Shown here in pieces: positions 51,029 through 62,811 of a DNA stretch of 64,000 bases. The DNA lies in assembly GCA_026874595.1 (NCBI GenBank), contig CM049314.1, forward strand, positions 39,862,045-39,926,044, written 5' to 3'. Origin of the DNA: Sipunculus nudus (Eukaryota; Annelida; Sipuncula; Golfingiida; Sipunculidae). Position 1 is the first letter of the stretch; each line of letters opens with the position of its first letter. Made by a program: the position numbers and the translations under genes. The notes under the pieces were generated by a model. It was not told the origin of the DNA. It made no database searches and saw only the letters and a list, made by a program, of their open reading frames with translations.

Positions 51029-51226
51029 TATATTTTTTAAAGCACATTCCTTTTAAGTTGATAAACGTTATAAAAAAAGTATATACATGTTTCTCAGTGC
51101 TATACCCTGTCGACTATCATATGTATACATGTTAAGTTCTTTATAGACATATAACTTGCACTTTGCTCACTTAATATGCACTTCACAACTACGACATGCC
51201 GTGTAACCACACACACACACACACAC

Positions 51227-51278
<52 letters not shown>

Positions 51279-54200
51279 ATTAATTCTAGGCCTCCATTTC
51301 TTTTACTCAATTTTAATTCTATGAATCTAGGTATCTCAGCTAAGTGCTTTTCAGATAAGTACATGTCCCCTTGAATCCTGTATATTTCTACAGAATTTCC
51401 AATACAGTTGATTTTCGGGCATGGGTCTCAGGCACGAGTTTGCACGTAATATGTCAATGGCTATGCCCAACAGAGAAACACTGTCATGAAGGTAGTATAG
51501 AGTCTGGCTGTAAGAAAAAAAAGAACTTTGACAACTTAGGTATCTGGACAAATGTGTCTGTTGAGACACCGTATTTATATGCATATATTTGTATCTGTTT
51601 AATTGTTTTTATTATTACGATATTATACCATCGCGGATGAGTTTAAACTAGATGTTATTTGAAATATTTAAACTTTAACCTCGACTCAACAGAAACCTGA
51701 AAACAAGCTAAACGGTAAATAATGCGTCTCGTAAGTAGGGTACTTCGTGCATTTTCGAACCCTAAATACACTGCTTTGTTTCTATAGAGGTACCCGTTTG
51801 AGACTGGTGAGAAATATGGTGGATAAATCTTAAACTAGGTATTCCTCCTTACTCTGGTGATAATAACCATGTATTCTTGTTCAAACTAACTAATCACAGG
51901 TCTTACTCTAACGCACCTTGGCACTTTTATTAAATATTAAGTTTTATGCACATGTCTCGTTATAGGTGGTTTCGTTACAACTGAAGACTTGATTTAAAAA
52001 TTTAAAAATCTCCAAGGAGTTTATAAATGATGTTCAAGTTGGCTGCAACATACGGAAAACTCGAGTTAAACATTTACATGGGCTTATTTTTTTTAATTTA
52101 ATTTTTTAAAGTTAATCAAAGTGCCAAATTCACTATATCAAAATACAATCGCTCTACGCACTGTACACAATAAGATACATTAAGGCCAAATTTAAAAGAA
52201 AAGAATTGAGAATCATATGATATAATTTAAAATATTAACAAAACAATGACATTACCAATTTATCCGGATTTGTTATAACGCTTGAGGATGACCAGGTACC
52301 GTTTTAATCCAGTCCCTTTTTGCGTTTCTCGGCCGACAGCGCCCTCTATTTAGCACTGCACACATTAATGCCCAGGTGTTCACGCCAAGGCCGCAGTTGA
52401 GTGGTTTTACCATCACTGTTTTCTATTTGTCTTGGTCGAGTGCTGATGAGGCTTATTATTAGGTGCGGACATTCCGAATAAATGGTTATCAAATGGAAAG
52501 TCACAACAAAGCTCGGAACTGTATATATAAAAAGGTAACATATTTATATATTCATTCCATATGGTAGCCCTTAGCATGGTCAATACATGTTCCAGGTGCA
52601 TTCCCTGAAATTGATACAGTGAACTAATTCCGTAAGAAGAAGAGTTTGTTAGAACTAGACCTAACTGTATTTGAGTCAATAGCGCACTAAGTCACCGACA
52701 GGGGTGACACATGCACTCTGCCTCTAATATATGAATTAGCATGTCTGATCTTCGAAGCTCTAGGGGATTATTATACATCTGGACTGACAACAACGTGATA
52801 ACAAAGGCCGAGGTGGTAAGTTCGTACCATTCAAGTGTTTGCGGTTTGCGTGAATACTGCCTCTAATCGATGTCACGAGAAAAAAACTGACGCACGTGAT
52901 TGCAAGGCAGTATCATGACAGAAACCTGCATAGAACATGGACTCAACATGCCTTTATCAACATGCAGGTATTCGCTAGGAAAGCGTGTAGATTTGTACTT
53001 TGGCCATTTATTGAACGTATATCTGTGGATCTTTGTAAAGGAATATAGGTGCAGAGTAAGCGACTGGTAAGTAAACTAATGTAAGGGTCTATAAACTATT
53101 TAATGAGGGTTAACAATAGCGATTTTAATGTAAAAAAAAAAAGACTTAACAAATGAACAGTTATTCTTTGATAAATATTTAAAGATATTTATAAAGCAAG
53201 ATCTGAAGACAACACCGCTCCTTTATCTTTACCGAAACATAAAAATAAAGGCAAGGTTATGTTCTGCTGCTGAATGGAGTTATATACCAAATTGTCAACA
53301 AGATGCGGTACAAAATAAGTTTCATGAGTTTCTATGATTTGCTCAGATAAAGTTGTTATCATCTACCAGTCCTGTCCATTAGGTGCCTTCTGTGAACACT
53401 ATTTCTTCATATATAGTACCTCCCAATCTATGAATCACTGTCACGAGATCACTGGGATAATTAAAAATTTAAAAGTCTGCAGCCAGGCCAACTGAAGCGT
53501 ACACAAAGAATTCTGTTTTGAATATATACTGTAGATTCGGATAATATCATGAGCTTAAAAATCGTTTTTGTGCAAAATCCATACAGTTGAGTATTTGAAT
53601 TCATGGAAAATCAAAGAAAAATTAGGAGATCGTTGTCTGTTTATACGCAAAGAAGAGGAGAACACACCGGTGGCTTGACTGAGATTTTTATCACACGATG
53701 TGTCTCCACCACTGTCAATCAAGTCAGTGTTGAGCAAACAAACTTTGCCCAGGTCCCAGCTTAACAAAAGAATTAATCAGCTGTGTCCAACACGAGCTAG
53801 CCGATTTATTGGGTCTCAGTGATCACAAGCCATCACCAAACGATCACAGATTGCGTAAATCCCTACTTGATCGGAGAAAATATAAACAGGACAGTGCCCA
53901 TGAAGCTTTTTTAACATTTTAAAATCAAGTTCATGGCAGTATTCGGATGTAGCGCCTGTAAATCCCGGACGGCGACGTGAACCTAGAAGTCCTTTCGGCC
54001 AAATATTGGGAGATTTTATTAATTAGAAATCGGCTATTAGACCGACTAGACAGAAATTTTACTCATCTGAATTTGTTTACAACTATTCTTTAACACTTAT
54101 TTACGGCTGACATTTATGAACAACTCTAGGTAATATTCGGAAAAACTACCGCATGTCTTAATAATTGCTCACTTTTATGCACGCATGTCTTAATAATTGG

Positions 54201-54872
54201 CCACTTTTATGCATGCAACTGTAGTCGGCAATATTCCAAATGAGTGTTCTTTACATTCGCGGGGGTATTGCAAATGAGTTTTTGTTATTATGGGAAATTA
54301 GGAAATTAGGGGCAATAATGGAATGGACAACAAGCTATTTACAAAAAAATGGGGTAGTATTTGTGAATTACAGGAACAAGTAAGTCAGAAAATTTATTAT
54401 ATGTACCCATTGCATTCATAAAATAGTAATAAACAATATATTGGAATGTTCCAAATCATGTACTTATAGTACATGACACATCTGTTTTGGTCATTTATTT
54501 TTTTATTAACGCTATCAGATGTTTTATATTATACATGCTTTCGTCTCGGCGCCAATTATGGAGTGTTAAGTGTATTTTTACAATTCGGTAATTTTTCCAC
54601 CTCAACTTAAGCCCATAATACATTCATTTCGGCCGTGTATCATCCAAATGTCAAACAATGATAATGCGTTATCTAATATAGGCTGCATCGGAACATTATA
54701 TAATTATGTCCATTAAAACGAGGCATTCAGATATATATTACACGGCTGTAAAATACATACAACCCAGTGACTACTTGGAGGCTTCCTTGTTGCGTTAGCT
54801 GGTCTCTTTAACCAACTCAGAATACATTTCCTCTTGAATCATCGAATTTAACTGTTACACCTTTGCTTGCAG
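51029..54872. other. Non-coding, mostly nothing recognised
   Basis: Contains (CA)n(TA)n at 51209-51270 and a 33-bp tandem pair (gcatgtcttaataattg) at about 54151-54216. Frames on either strand lack motifs. Confidence 0.4.
51209..51270. repeat. (CA)n(TA)n compound microsatellite
   Basis: CA units to 51226, then TA units to 51270. Confidence 0.95.
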
Positions 54873-55125
54873 GAGTAATATCAACTATTTAAGTTTGTGT
54901 CTGATTTACATCGATCTTAAGTTGTAACCAGACTTAAAGATCCAATGGAAGACCCATCGTACTATGCAATGGCCCAACAGACCATTAACAGGAATTGCAA
55001 CGCTGTGGAGCGTACGCTGAGTTGGATTCGTGGAAACATACCAGGAATTATGAAGGAGATCATAGATGCGGGAGTCGTCAAGGAGAACAGACAACTTCGA
55101 ATCATATCCATTGGCTCAGGCAAAG
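54873..55125 (+). CDS. HNMT-like: First coding exon of a further HNMT-like gene (partial)
   Basis: Seen: an acceptor cttgcag at 54872, an ATG at 54945 and 181 nt of open frame ending SIGSGKG, with a GTTTG donor at 55126. This is exactly the coding length and donor phase of the intact copy at 47.6 kb. The protein begins MEDPSYYAMAQQ and includes RGNIPGIMKEIIDAG, equivalent to the family helix before SAM motif I. The sequence upstream of the ATG in this exon is presumed 5' UTR. No exon 2, 3 or 4 was found between 55126 and the window end, so the gene either continues beyond the window across a very long intron or is an orphan exon. The position matching histamine-contact Glu28 in human HNMT is Ala here. 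Confidence 0.65.
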
Positions 55126-55940
55126 GTTTGTTTCTTGATATCTTACTGGTTCTCTTTGAATTCTTGCCGCTATTTCAGTGTAGGATAGGTATGTATAATA
55201 AAGAATATAAATAGCCATATTCATTATATATTTATATAATTATATTGCCAGCGTTTGGGTCATCAATTTATACCTAAGTTTATTTTCTGTGAAAAATTAT
55301 TTCTCATTTTTTTCACGGCATGTGGAAAGATGTCGCCCATATAAAGATGAAAGTGAGGTTTAAGAAGATTTATTTCTTTAATTTTCAGAATCAATGTACG
55401 CTTGCACAATATTTACATTTTAAAACGTTGTAGCCAAATAACGACCCAGTTATAAAGGTGTATAAATAACTATATTTCACAAATTGGTTTATTCTTGCTA
55501 GTCTCTGTCTACAGTAAAATGACTGTCACGGATTGGATCGTGTCATTTAGTTTCATTTTCATTTATCGGGTAAACTCTACCGGATTAGCTGTACATTTGT
55601 ATTTGTTGGGCGAGAATTAACGCGGGGGTCAGAGCATTGTTTTTTTTAACAATGGCGACTTTCAATGACAGCTGACGAGTGCGCTACAGGCCTATGTTAA
55701 TCGTTTTAGGGTCTTTTTATGCCTTTTGTTAAAAGCGATAGCTTTAGAATTACCTTCTTTTGTTCCCAGCCTATTTTGTATTCAGTGTGCCCATGAATAC
55801 ATATGGGCCAAATTTGGAGAAGCAGGCGATTCTGTGTAATAGTCTAATGAATATAAATAAGCCTCAAGGCACAGTCATCAGAGCCTACAGTGACCAAACG
55901 TGCGGCTACGAAGTGTACAGAGATGCGAGAGGTGCGAGAG
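55126..55940. other. Non-coding; searched for HNMT-like exon 2 without success
   Basis: No exon-2 block of the type found at 48.3 kb was seen here or later in the window. Confidence 0.4.
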
Positions 55941-56480
55941 TCCAGTGAAGTACAACCAGCCCGATTCAAATGAGGTGATGTCCGGCGAGGGGCTGTCCAT
56001 GCGGGTGTTCAGCTGTCGAGCAAGGTGCCCTCCAAGGAGGTGCCGTCCACCGAGGTGCGGTCCAGTGAGGTGCTGTCCAGTGAGGTGCTATCAATTGAGG
56101 AGCTGCCAGTCTATGTCCAGTCAGGTCAAATTAGGTGCTTCCAGCCTGTGTCCATGCAGGTCCAATGAGGTGCTGCCAGCCTGGATCCAGTAAGGTCCAG
56201 TTAAAGGTCTTGTCAGCAGGGGTCCATTGAGGTCCAGTGAAGTACAACCAGCCCGATTCAAATGAGGTGCTGTCCGGCGAGGGGCTGTCCATCCGGGTGT
56301 TAAGCTGTCGAGCCAGGTGCCCTCCAGGGAGGTGCCGTTTACCGAGGTGCCGTTCACCGAGGTACTATCCAGTAAGGTGCTGTCCAGTGAGGTGCTATCA
56401 ATGGAGGAGCTGCCAGCCTGTGTCCAGTCAGGTCAAGTGAGGTGCTTCCAGCCTGTGTCCATGCAGGTCCAGTGAGGCCA
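55941..56480. repeat. Higher-order minisatellite: 15-bp units in a 292-bp repeat
   Basis: A 15-bp unit close to gaggtgctgtccagt is repeated with variation. The ordered set recurs with a 292-bp period (tccagtgaagtacaaccagc at 55941 and 56233). Because 15 is divisible by three, both strands stay open, giving Cys/Arg/Pro-rich frames that need not be genes. Confidence 0.85.
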
Positions 56481-57089
56481 GACAGTCAAACTGCGATCTG
56501 GATTATAGTTCAGAGGAAGAACAGAGAGGAAATTTGCAGTAAATAGTGTCAATTATTGCCTGCCAGTAATAAAGATAAACACAGCCCCGGCTGACTGATC
56601 TGCGGCCTCCGCACACCTGTCAATCAATAATGTCCCTTTGAACTGCCAGTAAAAAGTCAACCAATAAGAAATTGATAACTCTGAAGCTTCCCGCCGAGCC
56701 AACGCTCGGTCTTGTATACTCCCATGAAAAATGAATTTCAATGCTTTTTTCCCAATTGATACACTATAACCTCAGAAACGTGTTTTTGAGTAATGAATGT
56801 TATAAGAAACTGTAAGATAATGGATTTAATAAAAATGTAAATTTTACGATTTTTACGATTATTATACCTGAAGATAGTATTATCAAGCGGATGTGTTTTA
56901 CTCACCCTGCCCTTATCATGGACATCCTGCGTAATACAATATTTTGAACAGCAAAGTGTTCCGATGAATGCCGAAAACGATAATACACCTCGTAGTAATC
57001 AAAGTCCAGCATAAAAAAGGCATTTGCAAAAATAAGATTAACGCTTTTGTAGGTTACTTCTCATCAGGTAAATGAAAAAGGGCAACAAG

Positions 57090-57092
<3 letters not shown>

Positions 57093-57178
<86 letters not shown>
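57093..57178. repeat. (TA)n(GA)n compound microsatellite
   Basis: TA to 57133 then GA to 57178. Confidence 0.95.
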
Positions 57179-57181
<3 letters not shown>

Positions 57182-57485
57182 TCATCGCAGACAAAAATAC
57201 TCTTGGGAAACACCAATAACTGCCATATAACGATTATAACCCATTCAAAATTATTCTTTCTGTCGTGTCTGTGTAATCTGTGGGAGCAATCATAAATTAC
57301 CACTGATGTGATTAAAGAAATTCCTTGTCGTAAATATTTTAAATAAACTTTATATTTTAAATGTATTTATCTTAGTATTATATTATTATACTAATTTTTA
57401 CACATAAATTTTATTTTCAATGTTCAAAAGACCATAAAATAGCATAAAACATAGTCATATAAGTTGGGGAATTTATTCTGCACAG

Positions 57486-57490
<5 letters not shown>

Positions 57491-57545
<55 letters not shown>
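57491..57545. repeat. (TA)n microsatellite
   Basis: About 27 TA units. Confidence 0.95.
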
Positions 57546-57550
<5 letters not shown>

Positions 57551-57780
57551 CTGCATTACAAATAATTTTTGACACGGGTATAATCAGGATACCCCATAAC
57601 TCAGTCCTTGATGTAAGATGTTCAGATAGACGACTTTTATGTCAGCTGGACGATGTCCAGATAGACGATGACGAGTTGGACGGTATCTAGACAGATGAGA
57701 ATGGGTTTTTTGGGTGCATAACACACGATAATAGCGGCAAGTGTCGGCATTTCTCGACGGTATACGCCAGGGCAACACAC

Positions 57781-57805
57781 ATTATTATTATTATTATTAT
57801 TATTA

Positions 57806-57836
<31 letters not shown>
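57781..57836. repeat. (ATT)n(AT)n compound microsatellite
   Basis: About nine ATT units followed by AT units, near the end of 1-kb repeat copy B. Confidence 0.95.
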
Positions 57837-57839
<3 letters not shown>

Positions 57840-57959
57840 CGAAAAAACAGTCCTTAATTTAAGTTAACGTATCTAAATTTTCACATTACAAAGCTTTGTA
57901 TTTTATGAATGGTGAACTCTCCACAAACCTACCTTTTTAAGGATTTACGGAAACCTATC

Positions 57960-59172
57960 AACATTGAACGCATGTATATGGCCAATATTATACCAATGTA
58001 CCCATATATTGGTTAATTTCTGATAGACCCGGTATACCGGGCTTAATCCCGGGGTTGGGGAGATTTATTAACTGAGATGTGAAATGTTGGCTCATTTCTT
58101 TTATTCTAAAAGTTAACAGAAAATATAGGTTCCAGTGGGAAATCTCCATAAGATATATATAAACATTTTAGCACGACTGCAGAATAACTGACGCACATCT
58201 CTGTTTTTTATGTCCAACTGCTTGTATCTTAATTTTGCCACTTACTTTTAAATTACATGAATCCTAAACATCATACCGTCCGTCCGTATAAACTCATAAC
58301 CTGGTGGAGACAGTGCGTGAGTGATCCTGCAGTCGCTCCAATATTTTTAACATTTGTTTTGTGGGGCTGTCCTCATGGCAAGAAATTTATACCCCGGTAT
58401 GTTTACCTTGAAGACCTGGTCATTGATGGTGTTTACATTGCGAACCGGAATGAGACGCGGGGGCATTCAGGTTTTCGATGATATTTGACTGGATTCTATC
58501 GTTGGACGTATAAAGATTAGGTTGATGTGAGTAACACATGAAAGATTTTTTAAATGTACGTTGCAAGCAAACTGTTCATGAAGAAAGAAACAGAAATATG
58601 CATATCTCGTAAGTAGCAGAAGCGGACCCAACGGGACTCCATGCAGAGGGTCCGTATCCCATTTTCAACCACCGCAACCTTTCTTTCATCGTAACAGACA
58701 AATTTTGAGGCCTGAAACCCCAGCCACCACCCAATCCCTACCCACCCCACCCCAGCCCTGTTCCTGAAATTGGGACCTTGAATTAGGTTTTGTCACTAAT
58801 CCTCCTGGGTTGAACTCTCCATTTTATAAAGCGAGAAACATGTGTTTATCTCTTTTACTGACCACGCACGTGGGTCAAATCCCTCATTGAAAGCAAGCGT
58901 TATTCATATGAACAATAGTCCTCAGTGTTAGAGGTTAGGTGACCACGATGCACGCATTCCGGTGAGTGCCGAAGGCAGTTCGGCTGTGCTCGGTAAAAAA
59001 TACGGAAAAAATCACTCAAAATTATATTTACATTAAAAATTATTTATTTTCATATCACCTATGTTACTCTGGGGATAATAACCATTCAAATGATGTATGG
59101 CACAATATTGTTCACAAGGCGATTTTAGAGAACATCGCGAACAAACCTGACCCGAATTCCTTTTATAAGTAT
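57960..59172 (-). repeat. Roughly 1-kb dispersed repeat, copy B (inverted relative to copy A)
   Basis: Reverse-complement partner of 8243-9198, with extra sequence around 58150-58480. The (ATT)n(AT)n tract at 57781-57836 lies just outside the CCGG-rich end. The frame 58257-58481 and its neighbours are part of the repeat and show no protein motif. Confidence 0.7.
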
Positions 59173-59849
59173 TAGATAAATATATGAAACAATATAAAGA
59201 ATATATATCAATATATATGACATTAATATATCCATTAAAAAGGTTGTCATACCATGAAGTATAGAGAATGTCACTCTCCCATAGTTTATGATCAAAGGCA
59301 TTTTATCAATCTTTTAATGTAATTAATGCTGTAAAATTAATAACCTGAGTTCGACATCATCGCATTCTCCGCTAGTAAAAGTGATAAGGTCTCTAATCAA
59401 CAAAAATTCTGTCATAATTATATATATATAATTTTCTTGAATTCGATTGCCTGCGCAGTCTGTAGATCCCCATTATTTTTAAACTCACATATAATGTTAT
59501 TCGCTGAATGACATTCACTTGATTTAAACGATTACACAGATAAATGTTTTTTTTTTTTTGTTTTTTTTTTTTGTTTTTTGTTGTCTAGCCCATGTTAGCG
59601 TCTTATCAAATGTTTGACCTTTTTAGCCTCCACTGCAATAAAACACCTGTGCTGAGACTTTAGATATCATTTGTTATGTCGAGACTGTTAAGCCTTATAC
59701 TAGAAATGTGTATTGTCATGAATGCAGTTCTTAGCCATATCATGGCCATATGGGCGGTCCTTAATGTGGGACGCTCCCAAAAACATGTTTGCAGTCTCTT
59801 ATTTGGCTAATACTTCAAGATTCATTTGTGCAAAAAATTCCGCACAACC
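59173..59849. other. Non-coding, nothing recognised
   Basis: T-rich runs at 59548-59580. Confidence 0.4.
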
Positions 59850-60110
59850 TGTATTTGCCTTCACCTATTCGGTCCATATTCCCAAGTTAAATCGTGCATA
59901 AGTGATTTTACATTTCAGACTATTCCTGGTAGTTCTTCCTAGGCCCGGATAATGAGCAGGAACCACATCAAAATCTAATCATTTCTTCCTTGTCCCATTC
60001 GCGAAATACTGTGTGTGGGAGTCCGGATATGATTGCCTGAGTTATGCGCCCCCTGCTTTTTTTTTAATTCAAACGGTCAACGGTTCAACACGGAACATCT
60101 GTTAATGTGT
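59850..60110 (+). repeat. Diverged dispersed repeat R3, copy 2
   Basis: Partner of 19690-20020 (gagcaggaaccacatcaaaa followed by a T-run and tcaaacggtcaac). Confidence 0.4.
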
Positions 60111-60791
60111 TGTCACTCCAGTCGGTAGTATATCTAAAAACATTAATTTCGTTACAACTACAGAATGTGTACAATTTCATGTATCCCACAGAAATAGAGA
60201 GGAATATGATCAACAAGGCCAGATGAGGTGACATATTATCAGACAGATATATACGACTAGGATATACATATTTTTTAGTTTTAGACTGTCGGGAATGATG
60301 TAATGATTGTCCTAGGGGGCATTTGACATGTTTTCACCTGAATCCTAAGATATTTCACTTTATTTTTTCCCAAAGGGTAATTGCAGCGCCCTCTATCAAA
60401 CTATTATACACCGTTCGAGAGAGTTGCTGTAAGTACACTGTTTTACCATCAGGGACAACACTGTTAATGTATTTGTGTATTAAATCTGTAAAAATATGGA
60501 TTTTCGCCTCTTTTGAATGGCTAAATAACTAAAGCAGATATACTTCCACTAAGTGTATCTCTTTAATATACAATTCTGGGCCGAATGCAGGTTCGCAAAA
60601 ATAACCCCTTCAACCAGTCAAAGTATTTGGTTATCATGTCTTTTACTGCAAGATTCAATATTTAAACAAATAGTAGACCAAAATCGTCAATTTTGGATAC
60701 GATAAGCTTATAAAATTTAAAACCAATTTTTGACAATATTTTTATTTCCGCCGGGCATTATGGCTAGAGCAATCCAGTGCTAACTAACAGG
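60111..60791. other. Non-coding, nothing recognised
   Basis: A short cagcgccctctat word near 60384 recurs at 52337 and is probably a repeat fragment. Confidence 0.35.
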
Positions 60792-61005
60792 GGCGGTTCC
60801 AGGATTTAGGAAAAGGGGGGTCCAATCCAGGAGGACTAATGAAAACCCTAAAAAAAGGTCCTTAGGTCTGGAAAAGGGGGGTCCAGGGGCAAAATTTTGT
60901 CTGAAGCCCTTAGAAAAACGTTGTTTATGATGAAAAAAAAGGGCGGGGGGGGATCCGGACCCCGTGGATTCCCCCCCCCCCCCCCACCTCTGATCCGCTT
61001 CTGGC
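60792..61005 (+). mobile_element. hAT-like MITE, copy 2
   Basis: Opens caggggcggttccaggattt and closes gatccgcttctgg. The 8-bp flanks ctaactaa and ctaaacta are similar, which would suit a hAT-type target duplication with one indel. Colinear with 18841-19042. Confidence 0.6.
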
Positions 61006-61265
61006 TAAACTATTGTAGAATCTACTTCATCCTCAAGGCCCTTTGACCCCTAGTGATGGAATCCCATGTCCACGTCGACTCAATCGTGGAAGCCAATCAA
61101 GCACAAACCCGACTGACGTGTCCAAGCGCTGAGTAGATTTGACAGAAAAGACGGGAAGGTGTTTAGATTTCAGATTTAACATCTTTGTCTGCGCTATGCA
61201 TGTCGATTACATTGACAAGCTTCATTATGATAACTTAAGACGCCGACAATCACGAACATAACAGA

Positions 61266-61580
61266 GAGGCTCAGTGCGGAGTTAACATGCAGCATAAGAC
61301 ACAGTGCTGAGTTAATATGCAGCTTTTCAAACAGGGTTGAGTTAAATTAACAAGCAGCATAACACACATGGCTTAGTTATGATGCAGCATAACAGGCTGA
61401 GTTAAAACGCAGCACAACAAACAGTGCTGAGTTAACATGCAGCATAACATACAGTGTTGAGTTAACATGCAGCATAACATACAGTGTTGAGTTAACATGC
61501 AGCATAACATACAGTGTTGAGTTAACATGCAGCATAACATACAGTGTTGAGTTAACATGCAGCATATGAAAAAGTTCTGA
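61266..61580. repeat. 30-bp minisatellite, about 10 units
   Basis: gttaacatgcagcataacat units recur every 30 bp. Units from 61431 to 61560 are nearly identical, while those to the left (61281-61401) are diverged. The unit length keeps minus-strand frames open, giving a spurious 10-residue protein repeat. Confidence 0.9.
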
Positions 61581-62760
61581 CTTAACAGCAGGGATATTTA
61601 GCCAGAGAGGGTCCGCAGGGGGCCATGCACCCCCCCCCCCTCCCCCCCTCCCTCCGTATGGCATCCGGTATTCTTCGTCCTCCCGGGATTTCACTCAGTC
61701 TTATAAAGATAAAATTTTATAAAACACATGCGAAAAACCCCTGTTACCCATATCCGTATATTTGGGACTTATTTGTACATTTCATAAGGTTTGATCCTAC
61801 AAATATGATATTTGTAGCCCAGCTGACAATAAGTCACCTGAGCTATACCGATAGCCTTATGTATTCCATCCATCTGGCCGCCCGCCGTCGGTTAAGAGCG
61901 AAATGGCTTGAAACTTTTGGACCTACTAATCTTTAATTTAACATAAAGTAAGATGTCCTAAGTTCCTCTACTAAACCCTTTATCGACTCCTTGTTGCTTC
62001 AGTACATTTAAAAAATAATAAAAAAAACACTGTTTTTCAGTAAAAGCCTGTTGTTACACTTCAAGAGTGCATTATATTAAAACCACTAATGTTTTGTTTA
62101 CCTGATGTTTACCTCGTCAAAACATCAGGAAATATATTTTCTCACTTAAAATGGTAATTTTTAAAGGTAGAAACTTTAGAAAAAATAATCTTTATTTAAT
62201 CAAACTTTTTTTTTGTATGCCAGAAATTAGATCACAATTTCGTAACTTTGTTTTTCAAGTTATTAGCATAAACGTAAAATCAATACCTTAAATTTTGCCT
62301 AACTTTGACCATGGCACATTTTGTATTTCCTGTAAGCACTGATCATTTAATTTTCACATCATAAACAAATTAGTATTTACTCTTCTGAATCTGAAATATG
62401 CAAGGAATAAGTAAAAAACAATAGCTATTTTCAAGATTTCAGACACCATATCATGTACAGTGACAACCAGGGCCTATGTGATCGAAACTTTCGCAAATTG
62501 CCGATTGCGAGGGGATTTGCGGAAGGTTTGCGAAGGCTTCGTGTGCTGAAAACCTCTCGCACGTCTCTCGCAATTTTGCGATTTATCAGCTGTTGCGAAC
62601 ACTCGTAACCCGCGTTTTATTGACTTTCGGATTACGCCTGTGTCATACAAAGCAGACAGGATATGTTCAAAAGTGGAAAATGATTGTTTGATTTACGTCT
62701 CGACGGATCTTCATGTACAGGTTTTCTCGTAAAAAGTCCGAATCTGCCTTATATGCCATC

Positions 62761-62811
<51 letters not shown>

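Larger units (their letters stand above)
56481..57959. other. Non-coding with several microsatellites
   Basis: No gene seen. The three microsatellites are listed separately. Confidence 0.45.

Noticed and set aside
55900-56440. Cys/Arg/Pro-rich or Gly/Thr-rich proteins on either strand
   Set aside because: Both strands are open because of the 15-bp tandem unit, so neither frame is evidence of coding.
61373-61694. Minus-strand protein with a 10-residue Met-Leu-His repeat
   Set aside because: It follows from a 30-bp minisatellite whose unit is divisible by three; copies at the left edge are broken and no gene context exists.
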